Positions 51,818 through 62,229 are shown, numbered from the stretch's first letter. The stretch is 64,000 nucleotides of DNA from Aquabacterium sp. A7-Y (GCF_026153205.1 NZ_JAPFBW010000021.1:1-64000); one strand, 5' to 3'. Translations and numbers: made by a program. The notes: a model not told the origin generated them from the sequence alone.

Positions 51818-53002
51818 TCACCCCGCCGCGGCTTGCATGCGGAAGATGAATCGCGTCTCTTCCACCGAGGAGGCGACCTCCAGAGAACCGCCGTGCGCCC
51901 GGGCGATCTCCGAGGCGATGTAGAGACCCAGCCCCAGCCCCTGATCGCCCGGCCGCGCGGACTCCTCGCGGGAGAAGGGCTGGAACAGGCCGTCCAGCGT
52001 CTGCGGCGGGATCGGCTCGCCGCGGTTGGCGACCGACAGCGTGAAGCCTTGCTGGTCGCTGCAGGCTTCGACCGACACCGGCCCTGCCGGGTCGCCGTGG
52101 GTGAGTGCGTTGGCCAGCAGGTTGGAAAACAGCTGCGCGATGCGCGCACTGTCGCACACGACCGGGGCCTGCAGCGACAGCTCGGTCCGGATGACCCGGT
52201 CCGGCCAAACCGCCTGCAACTCGGCGACCACCTGCTCCAGCATGGGCGCCAGCGCCGGGTCCGCCACCCGGGTGACGCCCAAGCCGCCGCCGAGCCGGCC
52301 GCGCGCGAAATCCAGCACGTTGTTGATGATGCCCGCCATGCGCGTCGCGCTGCCCTGGATGAGCCCGGCCGCCTGGCTGACCTTGGCGTCGGGCGCCGAC
52401 TTCTGCAGCAGGCGGGACGTCATCGCGATCGCCATGAGGGGGTTGCGCAGGTCGTGGCCCAGCACCGCGATGAACTGTTCGCGCAGCTCGGCGGCCCGGC
52501 GCTCGTCGAGCAGTTCGGCCTCGCTGGCGGCCAGGCGCTCCTGGGCATCGAGATGAAAGCCGATCAGGTCGGCGAACAGCTCGAACATGCCGATGGTCTC
52601 GGGGGTGTTGAGGCGAATCGGCCGGGGATCGATGGCGCACAGCGTGCCGAAAAAGCGCCGGTCCGGCCGGTAGATGGGCACCGCGATGTAGCTCTGGAAG
52701 CCATACCGCCTCGGCGTGTGGTGTTCGCAGTAGCGCGGGTCTTCCTGCACGTGCTCGATCACGACCCGTTGGCCGCTGGCGCGGATCTCGTTGCAGAGCG
52801 TCGTCTCCACCTGCAGTTCGCCGCCCGGCTCCAGGCCGAAGCCGATCTCGTCGCGCACCGCGCATGCGATCCAGCGGTCTTCGGTGACGCGCGCCACGGC
52901 GGCGAAGCCCAGCCCGGTGCTGCGGCAGACCACCTCCAGGATCCGGGGCACCGCCACGATGCGGCCCGCGGCAGCGACCTCGGCGTTCAAAGACTGGCTC
53001 AC
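51818..53002 (-). CDS. GAF-domain sensor histidine kinase
   Basis: A soluble 394-residue histidine kinase. The N-terminal GAF domain spans about residues 15-165 ([51 protein letters not shown], in parts), a short coiled coil ([19 protein letters not shown]) leads to HisKA with [14 protein letters not shown], and the HATPase has [17 protein letters not shown], and [18 protein letters not shown]. No membrane span and no receiver, so a cytoplasmic sensor with an unknown partner. It lies 152 bp upstream of phhB on the same strand and could be cotranscribed with it, but the gap makes this uncertain. Confidence 0.9.
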   Translation of the reverse strand: MSQSLNAEVAAAGRIVAVPRILEVVCRSTGLGFAAVARVTEDRWIACAVRDEIGFGLEPGGELQVETTLCNEIRASGQRVVIEHVQEDPRYCEHHTPRRYGFQSYIAVPIYRPDRRFFGTLCAIDPRPIRLNTPETIGMFELFADLIGFHLDAQERLAASEAELLDERRAAELREQFIAVLGHDLRNPLMAIAMTSRLLQKSAPDAKVSQAAGLIQGSATRMAGIINNVLDFARGRLGGGLGVTRVADPALAPMLEQVVAELQAVWPDRVIRTELSLQAPVVCDSARIAQLFSNLLANALTHGDPAGPVSVEACSDQQGFTLSVANRGEPIPPQTLDGLFQPFSREESARPGDQGLGLGLYIASEIARAHGGSLEVASSVEETRFIFRMQAAAG

Positions 53003-53104
53003 GATGGCTCCTTCGACCGCGTGTTCCGATGCCAGGCACTGTAGCGGATGGACCTCCCGGCTGTCGCCCCGTCGGCCGCAGGCGCCTAGGTGCGTGCAGG
53101 GGCT

Positions 53105-54967
53105 TCAGCGCTGGCGGCGCTGGTAGACCGGCTGCGCTCCCGCGGCCTTCATGTCGCTCTCGGACACATACAGGTCCACCACGGTGACCAGCAACTGCCC
53201 GGTGTAGGGCAGCTGCTGCATCAGCCGCCGCACCAGGTCGCTCCCGAGCGCTTCGTCGGGGCGCTTGAGCCGCACGAACAGCACGAAGTAGGCGCGCCCC
53301 GGCAAGGCCGCAACCTGCTTGCCGCCCAGCCAGGCAGCCTGGACCTCGGGGGTGCGGATCAGCTCGCCCGTGAGCTGCTTGCGTTCCTCGCGTCCGAGCT
53401 GCGGCGGCACCGCGCCCTGGCAGGGGTGGGTGGAGGTGAACTCCTGCCAGGCGCGCGCTTCCAGCGCCTCGAAGGCCTCGAGCCGTTCGCGCCAGCCGCG
53501 CCGCGTTTTCGGCGCCACCTCGCAGCCGCCGTGCTGGAGCCGGTCCAGCCAGTCCAGCGCGATCGAGCAGGCGGCCCAGCCGTGCTCGGGATGCTGGGCC
53601 TGCAGGCGCTCCAGCAGCTCCGGCGTTTCGGGGTGCAGCTGGCGTGAACGGCGCTCCGCCAGCGCGCGCAACGCGCCGCCATGCTGGGGGTCACGCTGCA
53701 GGGCCTGCTCGTAGAAGGGCGTGCTGTCGGCCTCGCTGAGCGCTTCGAAACACTCGGCCCATTCCAGCCATTCCTCGGCCGTGAGCGAGGCCGCGCGCGG
53801 CTTGAGCTCGGCGATGCGCGCACGGCACTGCTGCAGGTGCTCCCGGTGGCGGCCCCAGTCGCGCCGCATCTCCTGCCACCACTGCGCATCGAAATGCTGC
53901 GCGACGCGCCGGGCGGCCCGCCCCAGCAGCTCCAGCGAGCCCTGGGGTGACCAGGCCGGCATGGCGGGCTTGAGGCCCAGGGCCGCGAGCCGGTCGCGCG
54001 GCACCGGGTGGGTGTCGTCGTAGCCCGGCAGCCGCTGCATCGCCTGGCGCAGCGCTTCGCAGGCGAAGTCCTCGGGCGGCGGCTCCAGCAGGCCCTCGCC
54101 CATGCCGGCGTGCGGCATCGGCTCGGGCACCGCCTCCTTCAGCGCGCGCCGCCACAGCCGCCGCCAGTAGGCCTCGGCATACCAGCTCGACTTGATCTCG
54201 ATCTCGCTCCAGGCCTGCGCCACCACCTCGGCGCCGCAGAGGGCTGCGGCGATGCGGTCGGCCTCGTACTCGTCCTGCCGGGCCAGCGCGAAGGTGCGCG
54301 CGTTGAAGCGCGGGATGTACCAGGAGAAAAAGCGCCGGAACAGCCAGGACAGCGGGCTCTCGTCGTCCTGGTAGGCGTTGTACATGCGCCACCAGGCGGT
54401 GCGGGTGCGGTAAACCCAGGCCGAGAACTTGCCGTGCTCGCCGCGCAGGTGGCCGTATTCGTGCGCGACCACCGCGAGCAGCCGGCGCGGCTCCAGCGCG
54501 CACAGCATGGGCCAGCCGATGACGAGGTAGTTGGTGTGCCCGAACAGGCCCCAGCGCGGCCGCTGCAGGATGGCCGCATTGAACTCGGCGTCGACCAGCA
54601 CGACGTCGATGCGCGGGCCCTTGACCTTGTGGCGGATGCGCTCCAGCGCCTTGAACAGCTCGGGCGACTCGGCCGGCTCGATGCGGCAGCCGTCGGGCGG
54701 GTCGAAGCGCGTCACCACGGCGCGCACGCAGACCACCCCCAAGGCCGCCGCGGCGGCACCGGCCCAGGCCATCCAGCCGGCGAAGCCGCGCTGCTGCCAG
54801 GCCAGAGCCACCCCGGCCAGCGCGGCCAGCGCCCCCAGGCCGAACAGGACCACGACGGCATACCCCAGCAGCGCGAACCACCAGACGCTGCGGCGATAGG
54901 CGCGTGCATCGCTCTCGCAGGCCTGCTCGCTGAGGCGCAGCAGGTGCATGAAGTCGACGTGTTGCAT
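53105..54967 (-). CDS. M48 family metallopeptidase with large C-terminal extension
   Basis: A 620-residue protein. Two membrane spans lie near the N-terminus ([24 protein letters not shown] and [21 protein letters not shown], in parts). The peptidase part has the zinc motif [12 protein letters not shown] and the downstream Glu in [17 protein letters not shown], as in M48 (Ste24/HtpX-like) enzymes. After residue 300 come about 300 residues rich in Arg, Trp and Glu, with helical repeats ([19 protein letters not shown] resembles a TPR unit) and a final domain with no family I know. Probably cleaves membrane or periplasmic proteins. The start at 54967 is upstream of a second possible ATG (MHLLRLSEQ). 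Confidence 0.83.
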   Translation of the reverse strand: MQHVDFMHLLRLSEQACESDARAYRRSVWWFALLGYAVVVLFGLGALAALAGVALAWQQRGFAGWMAWAGAAAAALGVVCVRAVVTRFDPPDGCRIEPAESPELFKALERIRHKVKGPRIDVVLVDAEFNAAILQRPRWGLFGHTNYLVIGWPMLCALEPRRLLAVVAHEYGHLRGEHGKFSAWVYRTRTAWWRMYNAYQDDESPLSWLFRRFFSWYIPRFNARTFALARQDEYEADRIAAALCGAEVVAQAWSEIEIKSSWYAEAYWRRLWRRALKEAVPEPMPHAGMGEGLLEPPPEDFACEALRQAMQRLPGYDDTHPVPRDRLAALGLKPAMPAWSPQGSLELLGRAARRVAQHFDAQWWQEMRRDWGRHREHLQQCRARIAELKPRAASLTAEEWLEWAECFEALSEADSTPFYEQALQRDPQHGGALRALAERRSRQLHPETPELLERLQAQHPEHGWAACSIALDWLDRLQHGGCEVAPKTRRGWRERLEAFEALEARAWQEFTSTHPCQGAVPPQLGREERKQLTGELIRTPEVQAAWLGGKQVAALPGRAYFVLFVRLKRPDEALGSDLVRRLMQQLPYTGQLLVTVVDLYVSESDMKAAGAQPVYQRRQR

Positions 54968-55128
54968 CCAACGCCCCTCTCCCCCGCGCAGCGCGGCGCA
55001 GGCCCATTTTTTTCGGTGGTTTTCTTGTTCTGTGCGGGCTCGTCTTGTACGCGGGGCGCCGAACGCCCTCGCTCCGGCGACCCGCCCTGGCCGTCGGTAG
55101 AGGTCAGTATATCGACGCGCTGCGCAGC

Positions 55129-55851
55129 TCAGCTGTGGAAGACTTGGCGCTGCAGGCCGTCCAGATCCAGCACACGCACGCCGCCGTACTCGATGCGGAT
55201 GAGCCCGCTGCGCTGCAAGGTGTGCAAGGCCTCGTTGACCCGCTGGCGCGACAGCCCCACCAGCATGCCCAGCTCCTGCTGCGTGATGCGCAGCAAAGAG
55301 CCGACGCCCGGGTAGAGCACCGGATGGAACAGCGCGGCGAGGCTGCGCGCCACCCGCAGGTCCGGGTCGTTGAGGCGGTCGATCTCGCGCGCGGCAATGA
55401 ACTGGCCCAGGCGCTCGTTGAGCTGGCGCATCACGAAGCGGTTGAAGGGGATGCTGTTGTCGAGCAGACGATGGAAGCTGGCCATCGGCAGCCCCGCGAC
55501 CGTGCTTTTGCGCAGGGCCTGCACGTTGTAGCGGTAGGCCTCGTGCTTGAGCAGCGTGCCCTCGCCGAACCAGGCGCCGGGCGGGATGCCGGTGAAGGTC
55601 ACCGGTGCCCCCACCGAGGAGTCGTTGTTCATCTTGAGCAGGCCGCTGACCACCCCCAGCCAGTAGCTCGGGGTGCGACCGATGCGGCACAGCAGCTCGC
55701 CGGGGTGGGCCTCGGCGACCTGGAGCTCCTCGGCCACACGGTCGCGGTCGGCGGGCTCCAGCGTCTGCAGCCACACGATGTCGGCCAGCTCGGCCGGTGT
55801 CGCGTGGCGAGCCCGGCGGTGCAGCGGAGTGACGGCAGCGGCTTCGGCCAT
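55129..55851 (-). CDS. Crp/Fnr family transcriptional regulator
   Basis: A 240-residue regulator. The cyclic-nucleotide-binding-like beta barrel spans about residues 20-140 (LEPADRDRVAEELQV, GVVSGLLKMNNDSSVG, PPGAWFGEGTLLKHEAYRYNVQAL). The dimerisation helix is followed by a winged helix-turn-helix with ITQQELGMLVGLSRQRVNEAL. The recognition helix SRQRVNEAL lacks the RE pair of E. coli CRP, so the site is expected to differ. There is no Cys cluster, so it is not an oxygen-sensing FNR. It is divergent from the acyl-CoA synthetase/Liv operon, with a palindrome between them that matches the geometry of a Crp/Fnr site. The ligand may be a small molecule or an acyl-CoA. Confidence 0.9.
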   Translation of the reverse strand: MAEAAAVTPLHRRARHATPAELADIVWLQTLEPADRDRVAEELQVAEAHPGELLCRIGRTPSYWLGVVSGLLKMNNDSSVGAPVTFTGIPPGAWFGEGTLLKHEAYRYNVQALRKSTVAGLPMASFHRLLDNSIPFNRFVMRQLNERLGQFIAAREIDRLNDPDLRVARSLAALFHPVLYPGVGSLLRITQQELGMLVGLSRQRVNEALHTLQRSGLIRIEYGGVRVLDLDGLQRQVFHS

Positions 55852-55894
55852 GGGCTCACACTCGGGGTAATTCCCCTGGGGATGGACCCTAGGA

Positions 55895-55912
55895 TTGTCG
55901 TCACAACGACAA
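55895..55912. promoter_or_regulatory. Operator-like palindrome TTGTCGT-N4-ACGACAA
   Basis: Perfect 7-bp half-sites with a 4-bp spacer, the FNR-like geometry (TTGAT-N4-ATCAA), but with a different core. It is between the divergent Crp/Fnr regulator gene and the acyl-CoA synthetase gene. Its centre (55903.5) is 41.5 bp before the start predicted from the -10 at 55933-55938, the class II activator position. Confidence 0.7.
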
Positions 55913-55932
55913 CCTGGCGTCAAACTCCTGCC

Positions 55933-55938
55933 TAGCAT
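55933..55938 (+). promoter_or_regulatory. -10 element of the acyl-CoA synthetase/Liv operon
   Basis: TAGCAT matches four of six -10 positions; start expected near 55945. The -35 region (CAACCT at 55910-55915) is poor, as usual at activator-dependent promoters, and overlaps the end of the palindrome. Confidence 0.45.
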
Positions 55939-55991
55939 CTGCCCCAACTTCCCTCGCCGCCCGGCTCGGGAGGCCCCTAAGGAGACCGACG

Positions 55992-57926
55992 GTGCCCAGC
56001 ACGTTTCCGCGTCTGTTGCTCGAGCACGCCAGACGCCGCCCCGACCGGCCGGCGCTGCGCGAGAAGGAATACGGCATCTGGCAAACCCTCAGCTGGGCCG
56101 CGCTGGCGCAGCTGGTGCGCGAGCTGGCCGGCGGCCTGGCGGAGGCCGGCCTGCGGCGCGGCGAGCACATCGTGGTGGTCGGCGAGAACCGGCCCCGGCT
56201 CTACGCGACGATGCTGGCGGCCCAGTCGCTCGGGGCCATCCCGGTGCCGCTGTACCAGGACGCGGCGGCCGCCGAGTTCGTCTACCCGCTGCAGAACGCC
56301 GAGGTCCGCTTTGCGGTGGTGGAAGACCAGGAACAGGTCGACAAGCTGCTCGAAGTGCGCCCGGACTGCCCCCAGCTGCAGCACCTCTTTTTCGACGACG
56401 GGCGCGGGCTGCGCCACTACCGCGAGCCCGGCCTGGCGAGCCTGGACGGCCTGCTCGAACGCGGCCGCGCTCACTTGGAGGGCCACCCCGGGCTGTTCGA
56501 CGCCGAGGTCGCGCTCGGCACGCCGGACGATGTCGCGGCGATGTTTTTCACCTCCGGCACCACCGGTCTGCCCAAGGGGGTGGTGCACACCCACCGCGCA
56601 CTGATCGACCGGGCCCAGGCCGGGGCCCGCTTCGACCGGCTGAACGAGCGCGAGGAAGTGCTGGCCTACCTGCCGCCGGCCTGGATCGGGCAGAACAGCT
56701 TCAGCTATGCGCAATGGCTGGCCTGCGGCTACGTGGTCAGCTGCCCGGAATCGGCGGCCACCGTCACCACCGACCTCAAGGAGATCGGCCCGACCTATTA
56801 CTTCGCGCCGCCACGCGTTTTCGAAAGCCTCCTGACCAGCGTGACGATCCGCATGGAAGACGCCGGCCGCGCCAAGCGCTGGCTGTTCGAGCGCTGCATG
56901 GCGCTGGCACGTCGCGTCGGGCCGGCGCGCCTGGACGGGCGGAGCCTGGGCCTCGCCGACCGCCTGCTCTGGCGCCTGGGCGACCTGCTGATCTACGGCC
57001 CGCTGCGCAACACCCTGGGCTTCAGCCGCATCCGCGTCGCCTACACCGCAGGCGAGGCGATCGGGCCCGACCTCTTCACCTTCTACCGGGCCATCGGCAT
57101 CAACCTCAAGCAGCTCTACGGCTCGACCGAGACCGCCGTGTTCGTCTGCCTGCAGCCCGACCACCAGGTGCGCGCCGACACGGTCGGCGTGCCGATCGAC
57201 GGCGTCGAGCTGAAGGTGGAGCCGAGCGGCGAGATCCTGATCCGCTCGCCCGGCCTGCTCAAGGAATACCACCGCAACCCGGAAGCCACCGCCGAGGTGA
57301 AGACCGCCGACGGCTGGTACCGCTCGGGGGACGCCGGCTACATCGACACCGACGGCCACCTGCGCATCATCGACCGGGCCAAGGACGTCGGGCGGCTGCA
57401 GGGCGGGGCGCTGTTCGCGCCCAAGTACATCGAGAACAAGCTGAAGTTCTTTCCCTGCATCAAGGAGGCGGTGGCCTTCGGCGACGGCCGCCAGCAGGTC
57501 TGCGCCTTCGTCAACATCGATATCGAGGCGGTCGGCAACTGGGCCGAGCGGCGCGGCCTGCCCTATGCCGGCTACACCGACCTGGCGCAGAAGCCCGAGG
57601 TGTATGAGCTGGTGCGCGAATGCATCGAGAAGGTCAATACCGACCTGGCGGCCGACGCTCGCCTGCACGCCTGCCAGATCGCCCGCTTCCTGGTGCTGCA
57701 CAAGGAGCTGGACGCCGACGACGGGGAGCTGACCCGCACCCGCAAGGTCAGGCGCGGCCATATCGCCGGCAAGTACCGAGTCCTGGTCGACGCCCTCTAC
57801 GAGGGCCTGGCCTCGCAGTACATCGAGACCGAAGTGCGCTTCGAAGACGGCCGGCGCGGCCAGGTGAAAGCCGAGCTGCGCTTGGCCGACGCCCGCACCT
57901 TCACCCCGCTCAGGAGCGCCGCATGA
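55992..57926 (+). CDS. AMP-dependent acyl-CoA synthetase
   Basis: A 644-residue adenylate-forming ligase that activates a carboxylic acid to its CoA thioester. ATP-binding motif [17 protein letters not shown], acyl-site region [12 protein letters not shown], adenylate motif [19 protein letters not shown] and the hinge [12 protein letters not shown] are visible. Length and motif context fit the long-chain acyl-CoA synthetase (FadD15-like) group, but an aromatic or branched acid is possible given the transporter in the same operon. Start is a GTG at 55992 following AAGGAGA. First gene of the operon; overlaps livG by 4 bp. Confidence 0.9.
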   Translation: MPSTFPRLLLEHARRRPDRPALREKEYGIWQTLSWAALAQLVRELAGGLAEAGLRRGEHIVVVGENRPRLYATMLAAQSLGAIPVPLYQDAAAAEFVYPLQNAEVRFAVVEDQEQVDKLLEVRPDCPQLQHLFFDDGRGLRHYREPGLASLDGLLERGRAHLEGHPGLFDAEVALGTPDDVAAMFFTSGTTGLPKGVVHTHRALIDRAQAGARFDRLNEREEVLAYLPPAWIGQNSFSYAQWLACGYVVSCPESAATVTTDLKEIGPTYYFAPPRVFESLLTSVTIRMEDAGRAKRWLFERCMALARRVGPARLDGRSLGLADRLLWRLGDLLIYGPLRNTLGFSRIRVAYTAGEAIGPDLFTFYRAIGINLKQLYGSTETAVFVCLQPDHQVRADTVGVPIDGVELKVEPSGEILIRSPGLLKEYHRNPEATAEVKTADGWYRSGDAGYIDTDGHLRIIDRAKDVGRLQGGALFAPKYIENKLKFFPCIKEAVAFGDGRQQVCAFVNIDIEAVGNWAERRGLPYAGYTDLAQKPEVYELVRECIEKVNTDLAADARLHACQIARFLVLHKELDADDGELTRTRKVRRGHIAGKYRVLVDALYEGLASQYIETEVRFEDGRRGQVKAELRLADARTFTPLRSAA

Positions 57927-58819
57927 GTGTGCTCGCCGCCCGCAAGGCGCTTCCCCCTGCCGCCCCGCACGAAAGCGCGGCGCCGGCCGCGGCCCCGGCG
58001 CCGGCCGACCTCGACGGCTCGCATGCGTCGCCGGGGGCTGGCCGCCACATCGGTGACGTGATCCTCGAGGTGCGCGACATCTCGCTGGGCTTCGGCGGCG
58101 TGAAGGCGCTGAGCGGCATCAGCTTCGACGTCCGGGAACACGAGATCCGCGCCATCATCGGCCCCAACGGTGCCGGCAAGAGCTCGATGCTCAACTGCAT
58201 CAACGGGGTCTACGCGCCGCAACAGGGGGCCATCTGCCTGCGCGGGCAGGCCTTCCGCCACATGAACCCGCGCCAGGTGGCCGAGATGGGGGTGGCCCGC
58301 ACCTTCCAGAATCTGGCCCTGTTCAAGGGCATGAGCGTGCTCGACAACTTGATGACCGGGCGCAACCTGAAGATGAAAAGCTCGCTGCTGCTGCAGGCGC
58401 TGCGCTGGGGCCCGGCCGAGCGCGAGGACATCGCGCACCGCGAAGCGGTCGAGCGCATCATCGACTTCCTCGACCTGCAGGCCTGCCGCAAGACGCCGGT
58501 CGGCCGCCTGCCCTACGGACTGCAGAAGCGGGTCGATCTGGGCCGGGCGCTGGCGATGGAGCCGCAGCTGCTGCTGCTCGACGAGCCGATGGCCGGCATG
58601 AACGTCGAGGAGAAACAGGACATGTGCCGCTTCATCCTCGACGTCAACGACGAGTTCGGCACCACGATCGTGCTGATCGAGCACGACATCGGCGTGGTGA
58701 TGGACCTCAGCGACCGGGTGGTCGTGCTCGACCACGGCCGCAAGATCGCCGACGGCACGCCCGCGCAGGTGCGGCAACACCCCGACGTGATCCGCGCCTA
58801 CCTGGGCACGGCGCACTGA
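57923..58819 (+). CDS. livG: Branched-chain-type ABC transporter ATP-binding protein LivG
   Basis: A 298-residue ATPase of the hydrophobic amino acid transporter class. Walker A GPNGAGKSSMLNCING, FQNLALFKGMSVLDNLM, signature-like LPYGLQKRVDLGRALAM, Walker B LLLLDEPMAGMN and IVLIEHDIGVVMDLSDR. The signature reads PYGLQKR rather than LSGGQQR, as in several aromatic-acid-linked LivG homologues. An Ala/Pro-rich N-terminal extension of about 45 residues precedes the ABC domain. Overlaps the ligase gene. Confidence 0.92.
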   Translation: MSVLAARKALPPAAPHESAAPAAAPAPADLDGSHASPGAGRHIGDVILEVRDISLGFGGVKALSGISFDVREHEIRAIIGPNGAGKSSMLNCINGVYAPQQGAICLRGQAFRHMNPRQVAEMGVARTFQNLALFKGMSVLDNLMTGRNLKMKSSLLLQALRWGPAEREDIAHREAVERIIDFLDLQACRKTPVGRLPYGLQKRVDLGRALAMEPQLLLLDEPMAGMNVEEKQDMCRFILDVNDEFGTTIVLIEHDIGVVMDLSDRVVVLDHGRKIADGTPAQVRQHPDVIRAYLGTAH

Positions 58820-58858
58820 AACATCACAACGCGACACCACCGGGAAAGGCGGCAGGCG

Positions 58859-59788
58859 ATGGGTTTTTTCCTCGAAACGCTGTTCGGCGGGTTGATGGCC
58901 GGCATGCTGTACGCGCTGATCGCGCTGGGTTTCGTGCTGATCTTCAAGGCCTCGGGCGTGTTCAACTTCGCGCAGGGCGCAATGGTGCTGTTCGCGGCGC
59001 TCGCGATGGCGCGCTTCTCGGAGTGGTTCCCGCGCTGGCTGGGTTTCGAGAGCCGGCTGCTGGCCAACCTGCTGGCCTTCGCCGCCGCGATGGCGGTGAT
59101 GGTCGTGCTGGCCTGGCTGATCCAGAAGCTGGTGCTGGGCCGGCTGGTCAACCAGGAGGGCGTGACGCTCCTGATGGCAACCCTGGGCATCACCTACTTC
59201 CTCGACGGCTTCGGCCAGACCCTGTTCGGCTCGGACATCTACAAGATCGACGTCGGCATGCCGAAGGACCCGCTGATCCTTGCCGAGCAGGCCTTCCCCG
59301 GCGGCATCCTGCTGAGCCAGGAGGACCTGATCGCCGCCGGGGTCGCCGCCGCGCTGGTGGCCGCCCTGGCGCTGTTCTTCCAGAAGACCGGCACCGGCCG
59401 CGCGCTGCGCGCGGTGGCCGACGATCACCAGGCGGCCCAGTCCATCGGCATCCCGCTCGGACGCATCTGGGTCATCGTCTGGTCGGTGGCGGGTTTCGTC
59501 GCGCTGGTCGCCGGCATCGTCTGGGGCTCCAAGCTGGGGGTGCAGTTCTCCCTCTCGCTGGTCGCGCTCAAGGCGCTGCCGGTGGTGATCCTGGGAGGGC
59601 TCACCTCGGTGCCGGGCGCCATCGCCGGCGGACTGATCATCGGCGTGGGCGAGAAGCTCTCCGAGGTCTACCTCGGGCCGGCATTGGGCGGGGGCATCGA
59701 GATCTGGTTCGCCTATGTGCTGGCGTTGCTGTTCCTGCTGGTACGGCCGCAAGGCCTGTTCGGCGAGAAGATCATCGACCGGGTCTGA
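58859..59788 (+). CDS. livH: Branched-chain-type ABC transporter permease LivH
   Basis: A 309-residue integral membrane permease. It begins FFLETLFGGLMAGMLYALIALGFVLIF (in part) and has the LivH signatures FNFAQGAMVLFAAL, GRALRAVADDHQAAQSIGIPLGR (in part, cytoplasmic loop contacting the ATPase), VVILGGLTSVPGAIAGGLIIGV and LLFLLVRPQGLFGEKIIDRV. About eight membrane spans. Pairs with LivM. Confidence 0.94.
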   Translation: MGFFLETLFGGLMAGMLYALIALGFVLIFKASGVFNFAQGAMVLFAALAMARFSEWFPRWLGFESRLLANLLAFAAAMAVMVVLAWLIQKLVLGRLVNQEGVTLLMATLGITYFLDGFGQTLFGSDIYKIDVGMPKDPLILAEQAFPGGILLSQEDLIAAGVAAALVAALALFFQKTGTGRALRAVADDHQAAQSIGIPLGRIWVIVWSVAGFVALVAGIVWGSKLGVQFSLSLVALKALPVVILGGLTSVPGAIAGGLIIGVGEKLSEVYLGPALGGGIEIWFAYVLALLFLLVRPQGLFGEKIIDRV

Positions 59789-59803
59789 CCTTTAGGAAGA
59801 GAC

Positions 59804-60868
59804 ATGCTCTACCGCGAAAACGGCCAGTTCAAGACCAGCTACCGGGCCGACCAGCAGATCTTCCCCATCCGCCAGGACCGTATCGCCATCGCGCTGCTGC
59901 TGGTGCTGGCCTTGGTCGTGGTGCCGGCGCTGGCGCCCGAGTACCTGCTGCGGGCGCTGCTGATCCCCTTCCTGATCCTGTCGCTGGCCGCGCTCGGCCT
60001 GAACATCCTGGTCGGCTACTGCGGGCAGATCTCGCTCGGCACCGGCGCCTTCATGGCGGTGGGCGCCTATGCAGCCTACAACTTCCAGGTGCGCATCGAC
60101 GGGATGCCGCTGGTGGCCTCGCTGCTGCTGGGCGGGTTGTGCGCGACCGGCGTGGGGGTGCTGTTCGGCATCCCCTCGCTGCGCATCCGCGGGCTCTACC
60201 TGGCAGTGGCAACGCTGGCGGCGCAGTTTTTCCTCGATTGGGCCTTCCTGCGCATCAAGTGGCTCACCAACGACACACCCTCCGGCTCGGTCAGCGTCTC
60301 GGGCCTGGAGGCCTTCGGGCTGCCGGTGGAGACCCCGGTGCAGAAGTACCTGTTCTGCCTGCTTGTCGTGGTGGTCTTCGCACTGCTGGCCAAGAACCTG
60401 GTGCGCGGCGCCATCGGCCGCGAGTGGATGGCCATCCGCGACATGGACGTGGCCGCCGCGGTGATCGGCATCCGGCCGGTCTACGCCAAGCTGACCGCCT
60501 TCGCGGTCAGCTCCTTCCTGGTTGGCGTGGCCGGTGGGCTGTGGGGCTTCGTGCACCTCGGCTCGTGGGAGCCGGCCGCCTTCAGCATCGACCGCAGCTT
60601 CCAGCTGCTGTTCATGGTCATCATCGGCGGGCTGGGCTCCATCATGGGCAGCTTTTTCGGCGCCGCCTTCATCGTCGTGCTGCCCTTGCTGCTGAACCAG
60701 GTGCCGGGGTGGTTCGGGCTGCCACTGTCGACCGCGACCGCCTCGCACCTCGAATACATGATCTTCGGCGCCTTGATCGTCTGGTTCCTCATCGTCGAGC
60801 CGCACGGCCTCGCCCGCCTCTGGTCCACCGCCAAGGAAAAGCTGCGCCTGTGGCCCTTCCCACACTGA
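59804..60868 (+). CDS. livM: Branched-chain-type ABC transporter permease LivM
   Basis: A 354-residue permease. After a soluble N-terminal tail (LYRENGQFKTSYRADQQIF) come the LivM features LAALGLNILVGYCGQISLGTGAFMAVGAY (in part), SLRIRGLYLAVATLAAQFF, REWMAIRDMDVAAAVIGIRPVYAKLTAF (in part) and GLGSIMGSFFGAAFIVVLPLLL. The aromatic or branched-acid type often carries a similar N-terminal tail. Starts 15 bp after livH with AGGAAGAG as ribosome binding site. Confidence 0.94.
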   Translation: MLYRENGQFKTSYRADQQIFPIRQDRIAIALLLVLALVVVPALAPEYLLRALLIPFLILSLAALGLNILVGYCGQISLGTGAFMAVGAYAAYNFQVRIDGMPLVASLLLGGLCATGVGVLFGIPSLRIRGLYLAVATLAAQFFLDWAFLRIKWLTNDTPSGSVSVSGLEAFGLPVETPVQKYLFCLLVVVVFALLAKNLVRGAIGREWMAIRDMDVAAAVIGIRPVYAKLTAFAVSSFLVGVAGGLWGFVHLGSWEPAAFSIDRSFQLLFMVIIGGLGSIMGSFFGAAFIVVLPLLLNQVPGWFGLPLSTATASHLEYMIFGALIVWFLIVEPHGLARLWSTAKEKLRLWPFPH

Positions 60869-60906
60869 TGTTCCCGCACAAGACCGACACGACAGGAGAA
60901 AAGTCC

Positions 60907-62229
60907 ATGAGCCTCAAGTCCCTCGCCCTCGCGGCCGCGCTCGCCTGCAGCGGCGCCCTGATGCCCGGCGCCGCCGCGGCCCAGGCCAAGGAGCAGTTCT
61001 TCCCGGTGCTGGTCTACCGCACCGGCGCCTATGCGCCCAACGGCGTGCCCTTCGCGAACGGCTACGTGGACTATCTCAAGCTGGTGAATGCCCAGGGCGG
61101 CATCAACGGCGTGAAGATCAGCTTCGAGGAATGCGAGACCGGCTACGCCACCGACCGCGGCGTCGAATGCTACGAGCGGCTCAAGGGCAAGGGCGCGACG
61201 GTGTTCCAGCCGCTGTCCACCGGCATCACCTTCGCGCTGACCGAGAAGGCGCCGCAGGACAAGATCCCGCTGGTGACGGCGGGTTATGGCCGCTCGGAAT
61301 CGGCCGACGGCGGCGTCTTCAAGTGGAATTTCCCGCTGCTGGGCACCTACTGGGTCAGCGCCGATGCGCTGGTCCAGCACGTCGCCAAGCTCGAGGGCGG
61401 GGCCGCCAAGCTGCGCGGCAAGAAGATCGCGCTGGTCTACCACGACTCGCCCTTCGGCAAGGAGCCCATCCCGCTGCTGCAGGAGCGCGCGCGCCTGCAC
61501 GGCTTCGAGCTGCAGCTGCTGCCGGTGACGGCGCCCGGCGTCGAGCAGAAGGCGACCTGGCTGCAGGTGCGCCAGAGCCGGCCCGACTACGTCTTCCTGT
61601 GGGGCTGGGGGGTGATGAACTCGACCGCGCTGAAGGAGGCCCAGGCCACCGGCTACCCGCGCGACAAGATGTACGGCGTCTGGTGGGCCGGCGCCGAGCC
61701 GGACGTGAAGGATGTCGGCGAGGGCGCGCGCGGCTACCACGCGGCGGCCTTGCAGCACGGGGCCCATCCCGACGCCAAGGTGATCCAGAACGTGCTGTCC
61801 CTGGTGCACGCCAAGGGCCAGGGCACGGGCCCCAGGGAGGAAGTCGGCACGGTGCTCTACATGCGCGGGATGCTCTCGGCCATGCTGGGTGTGGAGGGCG
61901 TCAGGCGCGCCCAGGAGCGTTTCGGCAAGGGCAAGGTGATGGGCGGCGAGCAGGTGCGCTGGGGCCTGGAGAACCTGGCGCTGGACCAGAAGAAGCTCGA
62001 CGCGCTGGGTTTCGCCGGCGTGATGCGCCCGGTGAGCACCTCCTGCGTGGACCACATGGGCTCGTCCTGGGTGCGGGTGCACAGCTGGGACGGCAAGAAG
62101 TGGAGCTTCAGCTCCGACTGGTACCAGGCCGACGAGCAGATCCTCAAGCCGCTGGTGAAAACCGCCGCCGATCGCTACGCGGCCGAAAAGAAGCTGGAGC
62201 GCCGCACGCCGGCGGACTGCCAGTCATGA
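60907..62229 (+). CDS. Periplasmic substrate-binding protein of the Liv-type transporter
   Basis: A 440-residue periplasmic binding protein, type I (Leu/Ile/Val-binding family, here the group used for aromatic and other organic acids). Signal peptide SLKSLALAAALACSGALMPG, cleaved after AAAAQA. The mature start EQFFPVLVYRTGAYAPNGVP and FANGYVDYLKLVNAQGGING are typical. Compared with LivK (about 370 residues) it is longer by a C-terminal domain that ends with two Cys (TSCVDHMGSSW and PADCQS). GGAGAAA precedes the ATG. Overlaps livF by 4 bp. Confidence 0.92.
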   Translation: MSLKSLALAAALACSGALMPGAAAAQAKEQFFPVLVYRTGAYAPNGVPFANGYVDYLKLVNAQGGINGVKISFEECETGYATDRGVECYERLKGKGATVFQPLSTGITFALTEKAPQDKIPLVTAGYGRSESADGGVFKWNFPLLGTYWVSADALVQHVAKLEGGAAKLRGKKIALVYHDSPFGKEPIPLLQERARLHGFELQLLPVTAPGVEQKATWLQVRQSRPDYVFLWGWGVMNSTALKEAQATGYPRDKMYGVWWAGAEPDVKDVGEGARGYHAAALQHGAHPDAKVIQNVLSLVHAKGQGTGPREEVGTVLYMRGMLSAMLGVEGVRRAQERFGKGKVMGGEQVRWGLENLALDQKKLDALGFAGVMRPVSTSCVDHMGSSWVRVHSWDGKKWSFSSDWYQADEQILKPLVKTAADRYAAEKKLERRTPADCQS

